From the NCBI RefSeq assembly GCF_000427865.1, contig NZ_ATYV01000018.1:1-64000 (forward strand): DNA of 64,000 bases, read 5' to 3'. The translations under genes and the position numbers were made by a program. The notes beneath the pieces were generated by a model. It made no database searches. It was given only the letters and a program-made list of their open reading frames with translations, and was not told the origin of the DNA. This document shows positions 53,179 to 63,797 of this stretch, one piece after another (position 1 is the stretch's first letter; every line of letters begins with the position of its first letter). The stretch is from Corynebacterium sputi DSM 45148. Lineage in GTDB: Bacteria; Actinomycetota; Actinomycetes; Mycobacteriales; Mycobacteriaceae.

Positions 53179-55401
53179 CTACCCGCGCTCTAGGTACTCC
53201 GACTCTTCAGCGGTGATGTCCGCGGTCAGACGCTCAGCCAATTCCGGGTCCTCAGCGACCATCTTCTCTGCTTCCCGACGTGCATGAGCAATGATCCGCT
53301 CATCTGCCGTCAGATCAAGGATTCCCATACCGCCGCCTCCACCTGACTGCTCGTCACCGAGCACGTCACCATGGCTGCGATGGCGCAGGTCAAGCTCTGC
53401 CAGCTCGAATCCGTCGAGAGTCTCAGCAACCCCCTCAAGTCGTTCGCGCTCTGGGGTCCCCGCCTCAGAGGGCGTGCACAGGAAGCACAGCCCGATGCGC
53501 TCACCACGGGCAACGCGGCCGCGCAACTGGTGCAGCTGGGAGACACCGAAACTGTCGGCGCGTCGGATCATCATGATGGTGGCCTCGGGCACGTCGACGC
53601 CGACCTCAATCACCGTTGTTGACACCAGCACGTCCAGATCACCGGCGGCGAACTCTGACATGATCCGGTCTTTCTCTGCGGCTGGCAGTTGTCCGTGCAG
53701 GATGCCGATGCGAGCGTCTGGAAGTTTTTCCTCGGCAAGGGCTGCGGTGGTCAGGAGCGAGTCGTCGGGAAGCGTTGGTTCTTCACGAGGCTGAATCCAC
53801 GGGCACACAATAAACGCTCGATTGCCCTCCGCAAGTTCCTCCCCGATCCGCTCCCAAGCGCGGGTCTCCCAGCCAGGCTTCTCAATGTTCGGCACCACAA
53901 CGGTCTGAATAGTCTTGCGACCGCCGGGCAGCTCAGTGAGAGTCGAGGTCTCCAGATCACCGAAAACAGTCATGGCAATGGTTCGCGGGATTGGCGTTGC
54001 GGTCATCACCAGCACGTGTGGGGTCGTGCCATCGCGGCCGCGGTCGCGCAGCCGGTCACGCTGCCGGACGCCGAACCGGTGCTGCTCATCGACGACCACA
54101 AAGCCGAGGTCAAAAAACTCCACGCCCTCTGACAACAGTGCGTGCGTCCCGACGACCACATCCACATCCCCATTCACGATGCCCAGGAGCGTTTCTCCTT
54201 TTTCCGCAATCGGCATTGAACCGGTCAACGCAGCGACCGTGATGTCCGATCCGGCAGCGGCAAATAGCGCGGAGAGAGTCCGCGCATGCTGAGTGGTGAG
54301 GACCTCGGTCGGGGCTAGCAATGCGCACTGGCGCCCGGAATCGATGACACGAGCCATCGCAAGTGCGGCGACGACAGTCTTGCCGGAGCCGACCTCACCC
54401 TGCAGGAGCCGATTCATGGGCGTCTCGGAAGCCAGATCCAGATCGACCTCCTTGAGGACCGTGTGCTGACCGTCGGTGAGCTCGAAAGGCAGGGCGCGTT
54501 CCATCAGCTCGCGGGCGTGCCCGCGCTCCACCGAGAGCGCATACGGGTTGGACGGACCTTGCGGTGCACAGGCAGGTGCGACCCGAGCTTCCTGATCTCG
54601 GCGGCGCAGCGCCATCGCCAGCTGCAGCTCCAACGCTTCGTCGTACTTCAGGCGCTTGATGGCGCTGTCTTTGCCACCGGGGGTCTGCGGGAATTGCAGG
54701 TAACGCAGGGCAGTGTCGAAATCTGGCAGCCCGACAGGGACCACCGGCAGCGGGTCCGGTTGGACTGGCAACTGACGAAACACCCGGTCCAAGTACAGAG
54801 CCAGACTGATGCCGGCAACGCCCTTGCGGCCTCGGTGCATCGGGATCGCCGGATTCGTGAGGAGCCGGTGGAGCTCGTCCATGTCGGCTGCAGCCTCGAC
54901 GAGTTTGGCCAAACGTCCGGTGGCGGGTCCGGGTGAGCCGTCATCGAGAAACATGAGGAAGTCCGCGTTCTGGAGTTTCGGGTTTCCCCGCCAGAACTGA
55001 ATTTTTCCCATCACCAGCAGCCGAGTCCCCACTCGGAACCGCCGCAGTAGCGCTGCTTGGCCGAAGACGGGCATCTCGACCGTGGCATTGCTGTCGCCGA
55101 CGTGAATAACCCACGGCCGCGGTGGCTGGCCCTTGCGATGGCGGAAATGATGCTGCGGATCAATATCCGCTGGATTCTGCTCGATCTTGCGGACTTCGAC
55201 CATTGCGGTAACCGTCTGTCCGTCCTCAGACTCAGTGATCGCAAGCCCGCGGTCATGTCCGAGCCAGCGTGAAGGCACTTTCGTCACTAGGTCACCAACG
55301 GTCGTGACCCCGTACGCGGTTTTCAGGCTTTGGGCGACCTTCTGCCCCAGGACCTTCGTCAGACGCTGCCGAGCATCGTCCGTACCGAGCCACCCGAGCA
55401 T
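53179..55401 (-). CDS. recG: ATP-dependent DNA helicase RecG
   Basis: Regresses stalled replication forks and processes branched DNA. The 740-aa product has the N-terminal wedge (OB-fold) domain, then Walker A LLQGEVGSGKTVVAALA, DEQHRFG (motif II), MTATPIPRT (motif III) and the helicase C half with STTVIEVGVDVPEA and HQLRGRVARGE. It is followed by the biotinyl-like gene and preceded 3 nt earlier by the DAK2 gene stop. Two core copies of the repeated word lie inside. Confidence 0.96.
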   Translation of the reverse strand: MLGWLGTDDARQRLTKVLGQKVAQSLKTAYGVTTVGDLVTKVPSRWLGHDRGLAITESEDGQTVTAMVEVRKIEQNPADIDPQHHFRHRKGQPPRPWVIHVGDSNATVEMPVFGQAALLRRFRVGTRLLVMGKIQFWRGNPKLQNADFLMFLDDGSPGPATGRLAKLVEAAADMDELHRLLTNPAIPMHRGRKGVAGISLALYLDRVFRQLPVQPDPLPVVPVGLPDFDTALRYLQFPQTPGGKDSAIKRLKYDEALELQLAMALRRRDQEARVAPACAPQGPSNPYALSVERGHARELMERALPFELTDGQHTVLKEVDLDLASETPMNRLLQGEVGSGKTVVAALAMARVIDSGRQCALLAPTEVLTTQHARTLSALFAAAGSDITVAALTGSMPIAEKGETLLGIVNGDVDVVVGTHALLSEGVEFFDLGFVVVDEQHRFGVRQRDRLRDRGRDGTTPHVLVMTATPIPRTIAMTVFGDLETSTLTELPGGRKTIQTVVVPNIEKPGWETRAWERIGEELAEGNRAFIVCPWIQPREEPTLPDDSLLTTAALAEEKLPDARIGILHGQLPAAEKDRIMSEFAAGDLDVLVSTTVIEVGVDVPEATIMMIRRADSFGVSQLHQLRGRVARGERIGLCFLCTPSEAGTPERERLEGVAETLDGFELAELDLRHRSHGDVLGDEQSGGGGGMGILDLTADERIIAHARREAEKMVAEDPELAERLTADITAEESEYLERG
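53270..53282 (-). repeat. CGTCG-GG-AAGC core word (inside recG)
   Basis: Core match on the minus strand (CACGTCGGGAAGC), 12 of 13 to the intergenic copies. Confidence 0.55.
53761..53773 (+). repeat. CGTCG-GG-AAGC core word (inside recG)
   Basis: Core match (GTCGTCGGGAAGC). Confidence 0.5.
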
Positions 55402-55404
55402 CGG

Positions 55405-57000
55405 TTATTCCACCCCGATCAGCACCCGCGGCCCGATCCCGTCCGCGGAGTACGTCGACAACTCCACCGTCGGGGCGGCCTCTCGCAGGTGCCCGCGCAA
55501 CAGGTCCGCGCAGTCGGGGTCTGTGTCATCGCCAAGCAGCAGCGTCACCAGTTCTCCGCCGCTTTCCAGAAGCCTATCGACGGCCCCAGCCACCGCCACC
55601 GGAATATCGCAGTTCAGGACCGTATCGACTCCATCGATGGTCACCACAGACACCGCTTCGGTCCGGCGGAAAACATCGGCGGCGCGGACACCAGAGGCCG
55701 CCAAACTCATGCGGTAGGCGTCCGCAGCCAACGAAACCTCCGGGGCATGCACGGCAAAAGCCGCCATGCCGTGGACGACCGTCGAGCAATCCACAACGGT
55801 CAGCTCCCGATCGTCAATCACCGATGAGTGCTCGAGCTGCTCTAAGTCTCCGTATCCGACATTGCCGTTAGGCAGCAGAATGATCTCCGAGCCACGATCC
55901 AAACGGCCGATGGCGTATTCGACCGCGTCATATGGTTCGTCGCCGGGATCCACAGTGACGGCGCCATAGTTGCGGAACAGGTCCGCTAATTGACCCGGTC
56001 GGATCACCGCGAGGACGACACGATCGGTGTGCTCGCCATCTTCGCTGCCATGGTGCTGTTCAAGGATCTCGATGCGAATGCCAGAGGGACGCCCGAAGTC
56101 CAAGGCTCGTTCGATCACTGCGCCAGCGTCGGTCGTATGGATGTGCACCATGTGGTTGCCCTGACCATCGCCACCGACGACCAGAGAGTTGCCCAGCGAG
56201 CTAATTGCGTCACTGAGCCGATTGACCTTGTCATCGCTGATCGTCATGAGGAACATGACCTCGAGTTCACCGTCGTCGTTACGAGGGCTGATCACGGCGC
56301 CGCCTCCGGAGGTGATCTGCTGCTCTACGACGCGGGACTCACGCTCGGGACTAACGATGTCTGGAGACGGCGGAGCACCAGCCCCGACTTCCTCGGCCAG
56401 AGCGTCGAGCATTACAACGAGCCCGGCTCCCCCGGCATCGACGACTCCGGCTTCGCGAAGTGCCTCTAGCTGGGAGGGGGTCTCTGCCAGCGCTGTGCGC
56501 GCGGCAGTGGCTGCGTCGTCGACGATCGACGCCAGATCCCCAGAGTCGTTCGCCGTGGCGGCAACCGCCGCTTGCCGGAGCACGGTGAGGATGGTCCCCT
56601 CCACCGGTTCGGCAAGAGCCCGATCAACCAAGTCGACCGCGGTGGTCAGTGCATCGCTGACCTGCTCACCGCAGATCCCGCCTGGGCGCGCCGTCGCGGC
56701 CAAGGCCCGGAGGACCTGGGACAACACGGTCCCGGAGTTTCCCCTGGCACCGCGCACGGCGCCGGTAGACAAAGCGATGGCAACCTGATCAGCAGTGACC
56801 TCGTCATCGAGCTGATCGGCAGCGGCCACCGCCGCGGACATCGTGGCAGCCATATTGGACCCGGTGTCCGAATCCGGAACGGGGAAGACGTTCAGCGCAT
56901 TGATCTCCTCCCGACGCTGCTCCAGCGTCGCGGCACTGCGCCTGGCCCAGCGTTTTAAGCCGGCGCCGTCGATTGTTCCCCGAACAGACATATCACCCAT
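55405..57000 (-). CDS. DAK2-domain (FakA/YloV-like) protein
   Basis: A 531-aa protein with an N-terminal DAK2 nucleotide-binding domain (FPVPDSDTGSNMAATM with the metal-binding Asp cluster; RGARGNSGTVLSQVL) and a C-terminal DegV-like DUF1949/FakA region (SLGNSLVVGGDGQGNHMVHIHT; LPNGNVGYGDLEQ). In Firmicutes FakA phosphorylates fatty acids bound to FakB; a similar role is likely but unproven here. ATG 57000 or ATG 56991 can start it. It lies between ung and recG. Confidence 0.87.
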   Translation of the reverse strand: MGDMSVRGTIDGAGLKRWARRSAATLEQRREEINALNVFPVPDSDTGSNMAATMSAAVAAADQLDDEVTADQVAIALSTGAVRGARGNSGTVLSQVLRALAATARPGGICGEQVSDALTTAVDLVDRALAEPVEGTILTVLRQAAVAATANDSGDLASIVDDAATAARTALAETPSQLEALREAGVVDAGGAGLVVMLDALAEEVGAGAPPSPDIVSPERESRVVEQQITSGGGAVISPRNDDGELEVMFLMTISDDKVNRLSDAISSLGNSLVVGGDGQGNHMVHIHTTDAGAVIERALDFGRPSGIRIEILEQHHGSEDGEHTDRVVLAVIRPGQLADLFRNYGAVTVDPGDEPYDAVEYAIGRLDRGSEIILLPNGNVGYGDLEQLEHSSVIDDRELTVVDCSTVVHGMAAFAVHAPEVSLAADAYRMSLAASGVRAADVFRRTEAVSVVTIDGVDTVLNCDIPVAVAGAVDRLLESGGELVTLLLGDDTDPDCADLLRGHLREAAPTVELSTYSADGIGPRVLIGVE

Positions 57001-57001
57001 G

Positions 57002-57664
57002 CTACAGCCGCCAATCCACCGGCTCAGCGCCATGGCGCACGAGTTCTTCATTAGCCCGACTAAAGGGTCGGGAACCGAAGAAACCTCTCGACGCCGACAG
57101 TGGCGATGGGTGTGCCGACGCAATCACCGGGGTGTCACCCAACAGTTTTTCTGCCGTCTGCGCATCTCGTCCCCACAGGATCGCTACTAACGGGGAGTCT
57201 CTCTCTACGAGAGCCTCGATAGCCCGAGCAGTGATCGCCTCCCATCCCTTCCTGCGGTGCGAACCCGCCTTGCCTGGTTCGCAGGTCAGGACCCTGTTGA
57301 GCAGACACACACCCTGCTCAGACCAACCTGTGAGGTCGCCGTGGGAAGGGGTGTGGAGCTGGACGTCGGAAAGCAATTCTTTGTAGATGTTGCCGAGGGA
57401 CCTCGGCACTGGGCGCACGTCTGGGTGCACCGAAAAGCTGAGGCCCATCGCGTGGCCGGGGGTCGGATACGGATCCTGACCGAGGATCAGTACCTTGACC
57501 TTGTCGAATGGATAGGTGAAGGCGCGAAGGACTTCATCTCCAGCAGGCACATACCCCCGCCCGGCGCGGTTCTCCTCGCGAAGGAAGTCGCCCATCTGGT
57601 GGATCTGGTCTTCCACCGGTTCAAGAGCTTGCCGCCAGCCGGGATCCATCGGAAGGTCGTTCAT
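57002..57664 (-). CDS. ung: Uracil-DNA glycosylase
   Basis: Removes uracil from DNA. The 220-aa product is a family-1 enzyme with the water-activating loop [21 protein letters not shown] (Asp), NRVLT, LWGRDAQ and the leucine/histidine loop [23 protein letters not shown] 57664 overlaps the thiL stop by one base (TGATG). It contains one full copy of the repeated DNA word. Confidence 0.96.
   Translation of the reverse strand: MNDLPMDPGWRQALEPVEDQIHQMGDFLREENRAGRGYVPAGDEVLRAFTYPFDKVKVLILGQDPYPTPGHAMGLSFSVHPDVRPVPRSLGNIYKELLSDVQLHTPSHGDLTGWSEQGVCLLNRVLTCEPGKAGSHRRKGWEAITARAIEALVERDSPLVAILWGRDAQTAEKLLGDTPVIASAHPSPLSASRGFFGSRPFSRANEELVRHGAEPVDWRL
57362..57374 (+). repeat. GACGTCG-GA-AAGC word (inside ung)
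   Basis: Full match opposite the ung coding strand. Confidence 0.55.
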
Positions 57665-58626
57665 CAGAAGCTGACCCATCCGCCGCGGAGCCAAGGCTCG
57701 CGGCCGTCGACGGTTACTGCTTCGGCGGAGGTCTTTCCCACTGCCCCGATCGCACGGAAGAAGGTGGGGGCGTCGCCAGAGGTGGTCCCGAGGAGGGTGT
57801 GGTCTTCTCCCCCATTGAAAACCCAGTCCCACGGGTCGTTGTCGGTGAGCTCGGCGGCGCGGAGCATGAGGTCGTTCGGGGCAACGGTGTCACTGTCAAT
57901 GTCGATGGACACTCCAGAGGCCAGCGCGATGTCACGCAGGTCAGAGACAAGTCCGTCGGAGTTGTCAGTGAGGCTGCCGGCACCGGTGGCGCGGACCACG
58001 GGGCCTCGGCCGTAATGGAACTCCGGGGAGACGTGCTGGTCTACGAGCGGCTGGAATTGATCAGGGACCGCGGCGCGGGAACCGTAATGCTGCAGCAGGG
58101 CCAGTCCTGCCGCAGACCATCCAATGGGACCGGAGGCAATGACCGTGTCCCCAACTCGGGCGCCGCTGAGGGTCAAGGGTTTGACCGGCCCGCCGAGTTC
58201 GCCCATCGCGGTAATGGACAGGACCAGAGACTCTCCCCTGACAACGTCTCCTCCGACAATCTCCGCGGCACACTGAGAGCACTGTGACTGCAGTCCCCGG
58301 GCGATGCCGGCGATGGTGTCCAGAGGGGTATTCAAGGGAGCTGAGATCCCCAGCAGCAGCGAGGTTGCGCGGGCGCCCATTGCTTCGACATCGGCGAAGT
58401 TCTGAACTGCTGCTTTTGCTCCCACTTCCTCGGGAGTCGACCAGTCGAGGTTGAAGTGGCGGTTCTCCACGAGCATGTCGGTGGTGGCGACATAGCGCGC
58501 GTTGGGTGTGGTCATGCTCAGCACGGCGGCGTCATCGCCGTTGCGAGCTGAGGGCGCTGCGGCACGGACCGCCGCGATCACCGCGTGCTCCCCCACCTGC
58601 CCAATCGTGAACTGCTGCGGGCTCAT
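57664..58626 (-). CDS. thiL: Thiamine-monophosphate kinase
   Basis: Converts thiamine monophosphate to the diphosphate cofactor. The 320-aa product is a PurM/HypE-fold kinase: [61 protein letters not shown] and [14 protein letters not shown] 58626 is preferred because AGGTGG lies 8 nt upstream; ATG 58650 adds eight residues. It is divergent from the DUF3515 gene and coupled to ung. No other thiamine gene is in the window. Confidence 0.93.
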   Translation of the reverse strand: MSPQQFTIGQVGEHAVIAAVRAAAPSARNGDDAAVLSMTTPNARYVATTDMLVENRHFNLDWSTPEEVGAKAAVQNFADVEAMGARATSLLLGISAPLNTPLDTIAGIARGLQSQCSQCAAEIVGGDVVRGESLVLSITAMGELGGPVKPLTLSGARVGDTVIASGPIGWSAAGLALLQHYGSRAAVPDQFQPLVDQHVSPEFHYGRGPVVRATGAGSLTDNSDGLVSDLRDIALASGVSIDIDSDTVAPNDLMLRAAELTDNDPWDWVFNGGEDHTLLGTTSGDAPTFFRAIGAVGKTSAEAVTVDGREPWLRGGWVSF

Positions 58627-58718
58627 GTTTGGAGCCACCTGCTCTTCCATCAATAGACGTCTACTGCCGCGTCCGCCCAACAGGCCAACCAGCCGAAAAC
58701 ATGGTTCGACCGGACAGC

Positions 58719-58724
58719 TAGAGT
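58719..58724 (+). promoter_or_regulatory. Candidate -10 box for the DUF3515 gene
   Basis: TAGAGT ends 8 nt before the ATG at 58733, in the thiL/DUF3515 divergent gap. No clear -35. Confidence 0.35.
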
Positions 58725-58732
58725 AAACGCCC

Positions 58733-59695
58733 ATGGGAGACAACGTTCAGGTCAAGAGTAGCCGCCGCCGTGCCGCCATCGGACTGGTGCTCGCCATTGT
58801 GCTGGCGCTCGGCGTCATCGGCGCGATGAAGATAAGTCAAGACCGGGCTGCGCGCAGCGCGGTGATGCTGTCCTCCCCCGAGCTTCCAGAAAACGACTCC
58901 GCGCAGTGTGCGGAGTTCACCGAGGCCATGCCGTCGTCAATGATCCGTCTGCAGCGCGCTGAGCTGATGGAGCCGGTTCCGGAAGGCGCGACGCTGTACC
59001 GCGATTACACCGATGACCGGCTCACCATTCGCTGCGGCACCCCGGTGCCGATGCAGTACAACTCCATTGCCCACACCACTGAGGTCGACGGCATCACGTG
59101 GCTGACTGTTTCCGACCCGACCCCGGGTCTGGACCTGACCACTTGGTACTCCGTGGGCACCTCCCCGGTGGTGGCCGTGACCGGGCGGTCCGATCATGAG
59201 CGCGCTCTGGGGGATGTCTCCGAGATCATCAATGAGGTTGGTTCCTTCGGTGAGGGCGGCGAGCCCGGCCCGATCCCGCTGATGGACCTTCCGCTGGCTG
59301 AGGGCTCCGAGCAGCGCTGCAATGGTGTGCTCTCCGCGCTTCCGGAAGAACTGGCTGATCGTGAGCGACTAGAAGGCGACAACCTTCCGGAGGATGCAGA
59401 CCTACCCGCCGGCGGTGCGGCCTGGGGTAGCGCCTCCACCGGACTGGTCACCGTGCGCTGCGGCGTGGAAGAGCCCACCAGCTACGCGGAGTCCATTGGC
59501 GATCAGCTCACTCAGATCGGCAACGTCGTGTGGTTCAACGATCCGGAGCTCTCCTCCGGTGATACTTCGGTGTACTTCGCGCTGAGCCACGAGGAAGTCA
59601 TCGCGGTCTACATGCCGGTCGGCGAGGCACAGGCAGTGCTGCCGGCGCTGTCCAATGCCATCTCGGCGAACCTCGACGAGGTGTCGTCGGAGTAG
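58733..59695 (+). CDS. Membrane-anchored protein with two DUF3515-like domains
   Basis: A 320-aa envelope protein of unknown function. One N-terminal helix (AAIGLVLAIVLALGVIGAM) is followed by two similar outer domains. Domain 1 (about 58-165) has CAEFTEAMP, TIRCGTPVPMQY, DGITWLTV and VVAVTG. Domain 2 (about 200-315) has CNGVLSALPEEL, TVRCGVEEPTSY, GNVVWFND and VIAVYM. Each has two Cys in equivalent places, so a disulfide per domain is likely. Typical DUF3515 proteins have a single domain of about 150-190 aa. The gene keeps its usual place beside thiL and ddl. Confidence 0.85.
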   Translation: MGDNVQVKSSRRRAAIGLVLAIVLALGVIGAMKISQDRAARSAVMLSSPELPENDSAQCAEFTEAMPSSMIRLQRAELMEPVPEGATLYRDYTDDRLTIRCGTPVPMQYNSIAHTTEVDGITWLTVSDPTPGLDLTTWYSVGTSPVVAVTGRSDHERALGDVSEIINEVGSFGEGGEPGPIPLMDLPLAEGSEQRCNGVLSALPEELADRERLEGDNLPEDADLPAGGAAWGSASTGLVTVRCGVEEPTSYAESIGDQLTQIGNVVWFNDPELSSGDTSVYFALSHEEVIAVYMPVGEAQAVLPALSNAISANLDEVSSE

Positions 59696-59713
59696 TTCAC
59701 CACGACTACAGAA

Positions 59714-59745
59714 CGGCCCCGGGGATCATCCCCGGGGCCGTTTTT
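59714..59745. terminator. Bidirectional terminator, DUF3515/ddl
   Basis: 12-bp arms CGGCCCCGGGGA and TCCCCGGGGCCG around TCA, followed by TTTTT. Confidence 0.9.
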
Positions 59746-59764
59746 CACGTGTTTTCAGCGAGCG

Positions 59765-60943
<1,179 letters not shown>

Positions 60944-60950
60944 GCGGGTG

Positions 60951-60956
60951 ATCCTA
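60951..60956 (-). promoter_or_regulatory. Candidate -10 box for ddl
   Basis: TAGGAT on the minus strand, 7 nt before the ATG. It could also act as a weak AGGA ribosome site. Confidence 0.35.
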
Positions 60957-61020
60957 CCGATTCCTCCGGAACCGGTCAGTCACCAGCTGACCGTGTTCAT
61001 CTCGCCGAAATCTTCAGACC

Positions 61021-62019
61021 TTATTCCGCTTTACGACGCCTACCCATCAACATCGCAACCGTGTCCTGGACCGTGAGCCCACGGTGACAGACCGCGTAGA
61101 CGGCCTGGGTGATCGGCATGTCGACGTCATACTCTTGTGCCAGTGCACCGACGGAGATTGAGGAGATCACACCTTCAGCGACCTGCCCGCGGGTCGCCTT
61201 CTGCGCCTCTTCCAGGGTATCGCCTCGGCCAAGGCGCTGACCGAACGTGCGATTCCTGGACAGCGGTGAGGAGCACGTGGCGACGAGGTCACCGAGACCA
61301 GCCAGACCGGAGAAGGTCCGTTCTTCTGCACCGGCAGCCACACCGAGTCGGGTGGTCTCCGCCAGTCCACGGGTGATGATGGTGGCCAGGGTGTTCTCGC
61401 CCAAGCCTTGGCCGGCAGCCATACCGCAGGCCAAGGCGATGACGTTCTTACAGGCGCCGCCGATCTCACAGCCGATGACGTCGGTGTTGGTGTACGGACG
61501 GAAGTAACCAGTGGCGACGGCGGACTGCAGCAGCGTGGCTCGGTCTTCGTCTTCACATGCCAGCACCGTCGCCGCCGGCTGCTCAGCTGCGACCTCACGT
61601 GCCAGGTTCGGCCCGGAAAGCACTGCAATCTGATCTCTAGAGAAACCGGTGACCTCGCGGATAACCTGGCTCATCCGAAGGTGGCTGTCTCGCTCAATGC
61701 CTTTGGCGAGGCTGAGCAACGTGGAATTATGCGGCAGCAAGTCCTTCCACTCCCCCAGGTTGCCGCGCAAAGTCTGCGAGGGGACGCCAAGAACTACGAT
61801 CTCCGCGTCCTCTAGGGCGCGGGCTGCGTCAGTGGTGGCAGTGATCCCCGGGGGCAGTGCCAGCCCCGGCAGGTAATCGGGATTCTCGCGAGTGATCTGG
61901 ATCCGCTTGGCCTGGTCCTCCCGACGGGCCCAGAGATTTACGGGATTGCCAGCGTCAGCGAACACCTTCGCCAACGTCGTACCCCACGAACCGGCACCCA
62001 TCACTGCGACCTGCACCAT
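61021..62019 (-). CDS. gpsA: Glycerol-3-phosphate dehydrogenase [NAD(P)+]
   Basis: Makes sn-glycerol-3-phosphate for phospholipid synthesis. The 332-aa product has the dinucleotide fold [47 protein letters not shown], the catalytic Lys in [14 protein letters not shown], and [11 protein letters not shown] with SRNRTFG. ATG 62019 is the conserved start; the longer frame overlaps the NUDIX gene and is not homologous. It lies 77 nt before ddl in the same direction. Confidence 0.96.
   Translation of the reverse strand: MVQVAVMGAGSWGTTLAKVFADAGNPVNLWARREDQAKRIQITRENPDYLPGLALPPGITATTDAARALEDAEIVVLGVPSQTLRGNLGEWKDLLPHNSTLLSLAKGIERDSHLRMSQVIREVTGFSRDQIAVLSGPNLAREVAAEQPAATVLACEDEDRATLLQSAVATGYFRPYTNTDVIGCEIGGACKNVIALACGMAAGQGLGENTLATIITRGLAETTRLGVAAGAEERTFSGLAGLGDLVATCSSPLSRNRTFGQRLGRGDTLEEAQKATRGQVAEGVISSISVGALAQEYDVDMPITQAVYAVCHRGLTVQDTVAMLMGRRRKAE
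61028..61040 (-). repeat. CGTCG-TA-AAGC core word (end of gpsA)
   Basis: Core match over the last codons of gpsA (Arg-Arg-Lys-Ala-Glu). Confidence 0.5.
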
Positions 62020-62174
62020 GTTCCGACCCCACTCTTCCCTGTCCGCTGCATGAACCGACTGTCCGGTACCGATCGTGCCGGACCAATCCCTATCAGAATA
62101 GCGCCACGCCGGCCCCGCGGACGGAGTACGGGACAGAGCGAGTCGTGCTCCCGGTGAGACCGTCCTGTCACGAT

Positions 62175-62180
62175 TACACT
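62175..62180 (+). promoter_or_regulatory. Candidate -10 box for the NUDIX gene
   Basis: TACACT, about 50 nt before ATG 62230. Unlike most genes in the window this one has a leader with an AGGAG ribosome site. Confidence 0.35.
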
Positions 62181-62229
62181 GGCCGCGGAAGCACCAGCCA
62201 CCACTGACAGCCGTAGCGGCAGGAGACTC

Positions 62230-63216
62230 ATGAATCTGCGTGAGAACGACAAGGACACGTCGAACAGCACCGCCATCACCGGGCGATATAAGTCGATCCC
62301 CGTCAATCCCGGCGAGGACGTGTCCCGTCCGACTTTCGCCGCAGGAGCACTGATGTGGCGCGGCGACCCCGCCGACCCGGAGGTCGCCGTTATCCACCGC
62401 CCAGGCTACGACGACTGGTCCCTGCCCAAGGGCAAACTCGATCCCGGCGAGAACCTTCCGGGGACCGCAGCCCGCGAAATTCTCGAAGAAACCGGCTACA
62501 CGGTACGGCTAGGAAAGCTCCTCGGATCTGTGTCCTATCCGGTGGCCAGGCGCACGAAACTCGTCTGGTACTGGACCGCTGAGGTCATTCACGGTGAATT
62601 CGAAGCCAATTCAGAAGTCGACGAAATGCGGTGGGTCAGCCTCGACGAGGCAGAGAAACTGCTCAGTTATGACCTAGACGTAGAGGTGCTGAAGAAGGGA
62701 CGCAAGCGCCTATCGAAGGAGCCGGACACCCGCATCATTTACGTCCGACACGGCCGGGCGCATCAACGCAAGAATTGGTCCGGCTGCGATGATCTGCGGC
62801 CGCTGGATAAGAAGGGCCGTCGTCAGGCTGAATTTCTCACTACCGAACTGCTGCCGTTCGCTCCGGAGCGAGTCTATGCGGCGCTGCCGGATCGCTGCCG
62901 GGACACCGTGGCTCCCCTAGCATCCGAAATCGGAACCCAGGTTATGGTGGAGCAGGCCTTTGGAGACGACGCCTGGCAAACTTCACCGGACCGCGCCCGA
63001 GAGAAGTTCCGTGAGGTCATCGCACAAGGCGGCGTGTCAGTGATCTGCGCTCAAGGCCTCGTCATGCCGGAGCTTTTGTCGGAACTGGCCGACGAGTCTG
63101 GCCTTCCCTTGAAAGACGGGGCCCCGTGCAAGAAAGGCTGCGCGTGGGTCCTGGGCTTTCGTGAGGGAAAGCTCCTCACCGCTGATTACTACGCCACTGC
63201 GCTACCGGTGAAGTAA
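62230..63216 (+). CDS. NUDIX hydrolase fused to histidine phosphatase (MutT1-like)
   Basis: A 328-aa two-domain enzyme. The NUDIX domain (about 35-160) has a complete box at 68-90 (Gly68, Glu74, Arg82-Glu83, Glu86-Glu87, Gly89). The C-terminal phosphoglycerate-mutase-like domain (about 168-325) has YVRHGRA with Arg173-His174-Gly175. Mycobacterial MutT1 with this layout hydrolyses 8-oxo-GTP/8-oxo-dGTP and diadenosine polyphosphates. GCAGGAG precedes the ATG. It lies between HU and gpsA as in mycobacteria, but without ppk. Confidence 0.9.
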   Translation: MNLRENDKDTSNSTAITGRYKSIPVNPGEDVSRPTFAAGALMWRGDPADPEVAVIHRPGYDDWSLPKGKLDPGENLPGTAAREILEETGYTVRLGKLLGSVSYPVARRTKLVWYWTAEVIHGEFEANSEVDEMRWVSLDEAEKLLSYDLDVEVLKKGRKRLSKEPDTRIIYVRHGRAHQRKNWSGCDDLRPLDKKGRRQAEFLTTELLPFAPERVYAALPDRCRDTVAPLASEIGTQVMVEQAFGDDAWQTSPDRAREKFREVIAQGGVSVICAQGLVMPELLSELADESGLPLKDGAPCKKGCAWVLGFREGKLLTADYYATALPVK

Positions 63217-63222
63217 GCGCAC

Positions 63223-63564
63223 CTACAGGTCAAAGCCCCTGTGCGAGGAGCTGCGGCGCACCGAAATGCGCCCCTCCTCCGGGATTGATCCGTCTCTGAC
63301 CACAGAGCGGAAGTAGTTTCCAGGGCGGAAGGCCGGGGTGCGGGTCGCCGGGACCGGGACCGGCTCACCAGTGTGCGGGTTCCTGGCTGTGCGCGGTGCC
63401 CGGTCGCGAGCCTCGAAGGTACCGAACCCCATAATGGTGACAGCTTCGCCCTCGACCACGGACCGCACGATGATATCGAGAATATGCTCGACCGCTTCGG
63501 CGGACGCCGTCTGCGGAATATCCATTCGTTCCGCCAGCTCGGAGACGAGGTGTGCCTTGTTCAT
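63223..63564 (-). CDS. hup: HU-family DNA-binding protein
   Basis: Nucleoid protein that bends DNA. The 113-aa product has MNKAHLVSELAERMDIPQT, the core VTIMGFGTFEARDRAPRTARNPHTGEPV and PAFRPGNYFRSVV. It lacks the long Lys/Ala tail of mycobacterial HupB and ends in a short polar tail. GGGAGG lies 5 nt before ATG 63564. It lies downstream of leuD in the same direction, as is typical. The 233-nt gap to leuD shows nothing I can name. Confidence 0.93.
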   Translation of the reverse strand: MNKAHLVSELAERMDIPQTASAEAVEHILDIIVRSVVEGEAVTIMGFGTFEARDRAPRTARNPHTGEPVPVPATRTPAFRPGNYFRSVVRDGSIPEEGRISVRRSSSHRGFDL

Positions 63565-63797
63565 CGGGGCCTCCCACATTTCGGGTCATTCTGGGTACAT
63601 CACGGTAATTGTTGTCGGACCCGGAAATGACGATGACCGGACACCCTTCCCGACCTCATGGTCTATGGGAAAATGTCCGGCCCCGCGATGTCAGTGACAT
63701 CCGCTTTCCGAGCCTCAAAGAAATGTATCCAGATCGAGATGTTTTTGTACCCGATTTGAATGGATTTACCCGGTACCTCCTGTGAACGGGGGTAATT

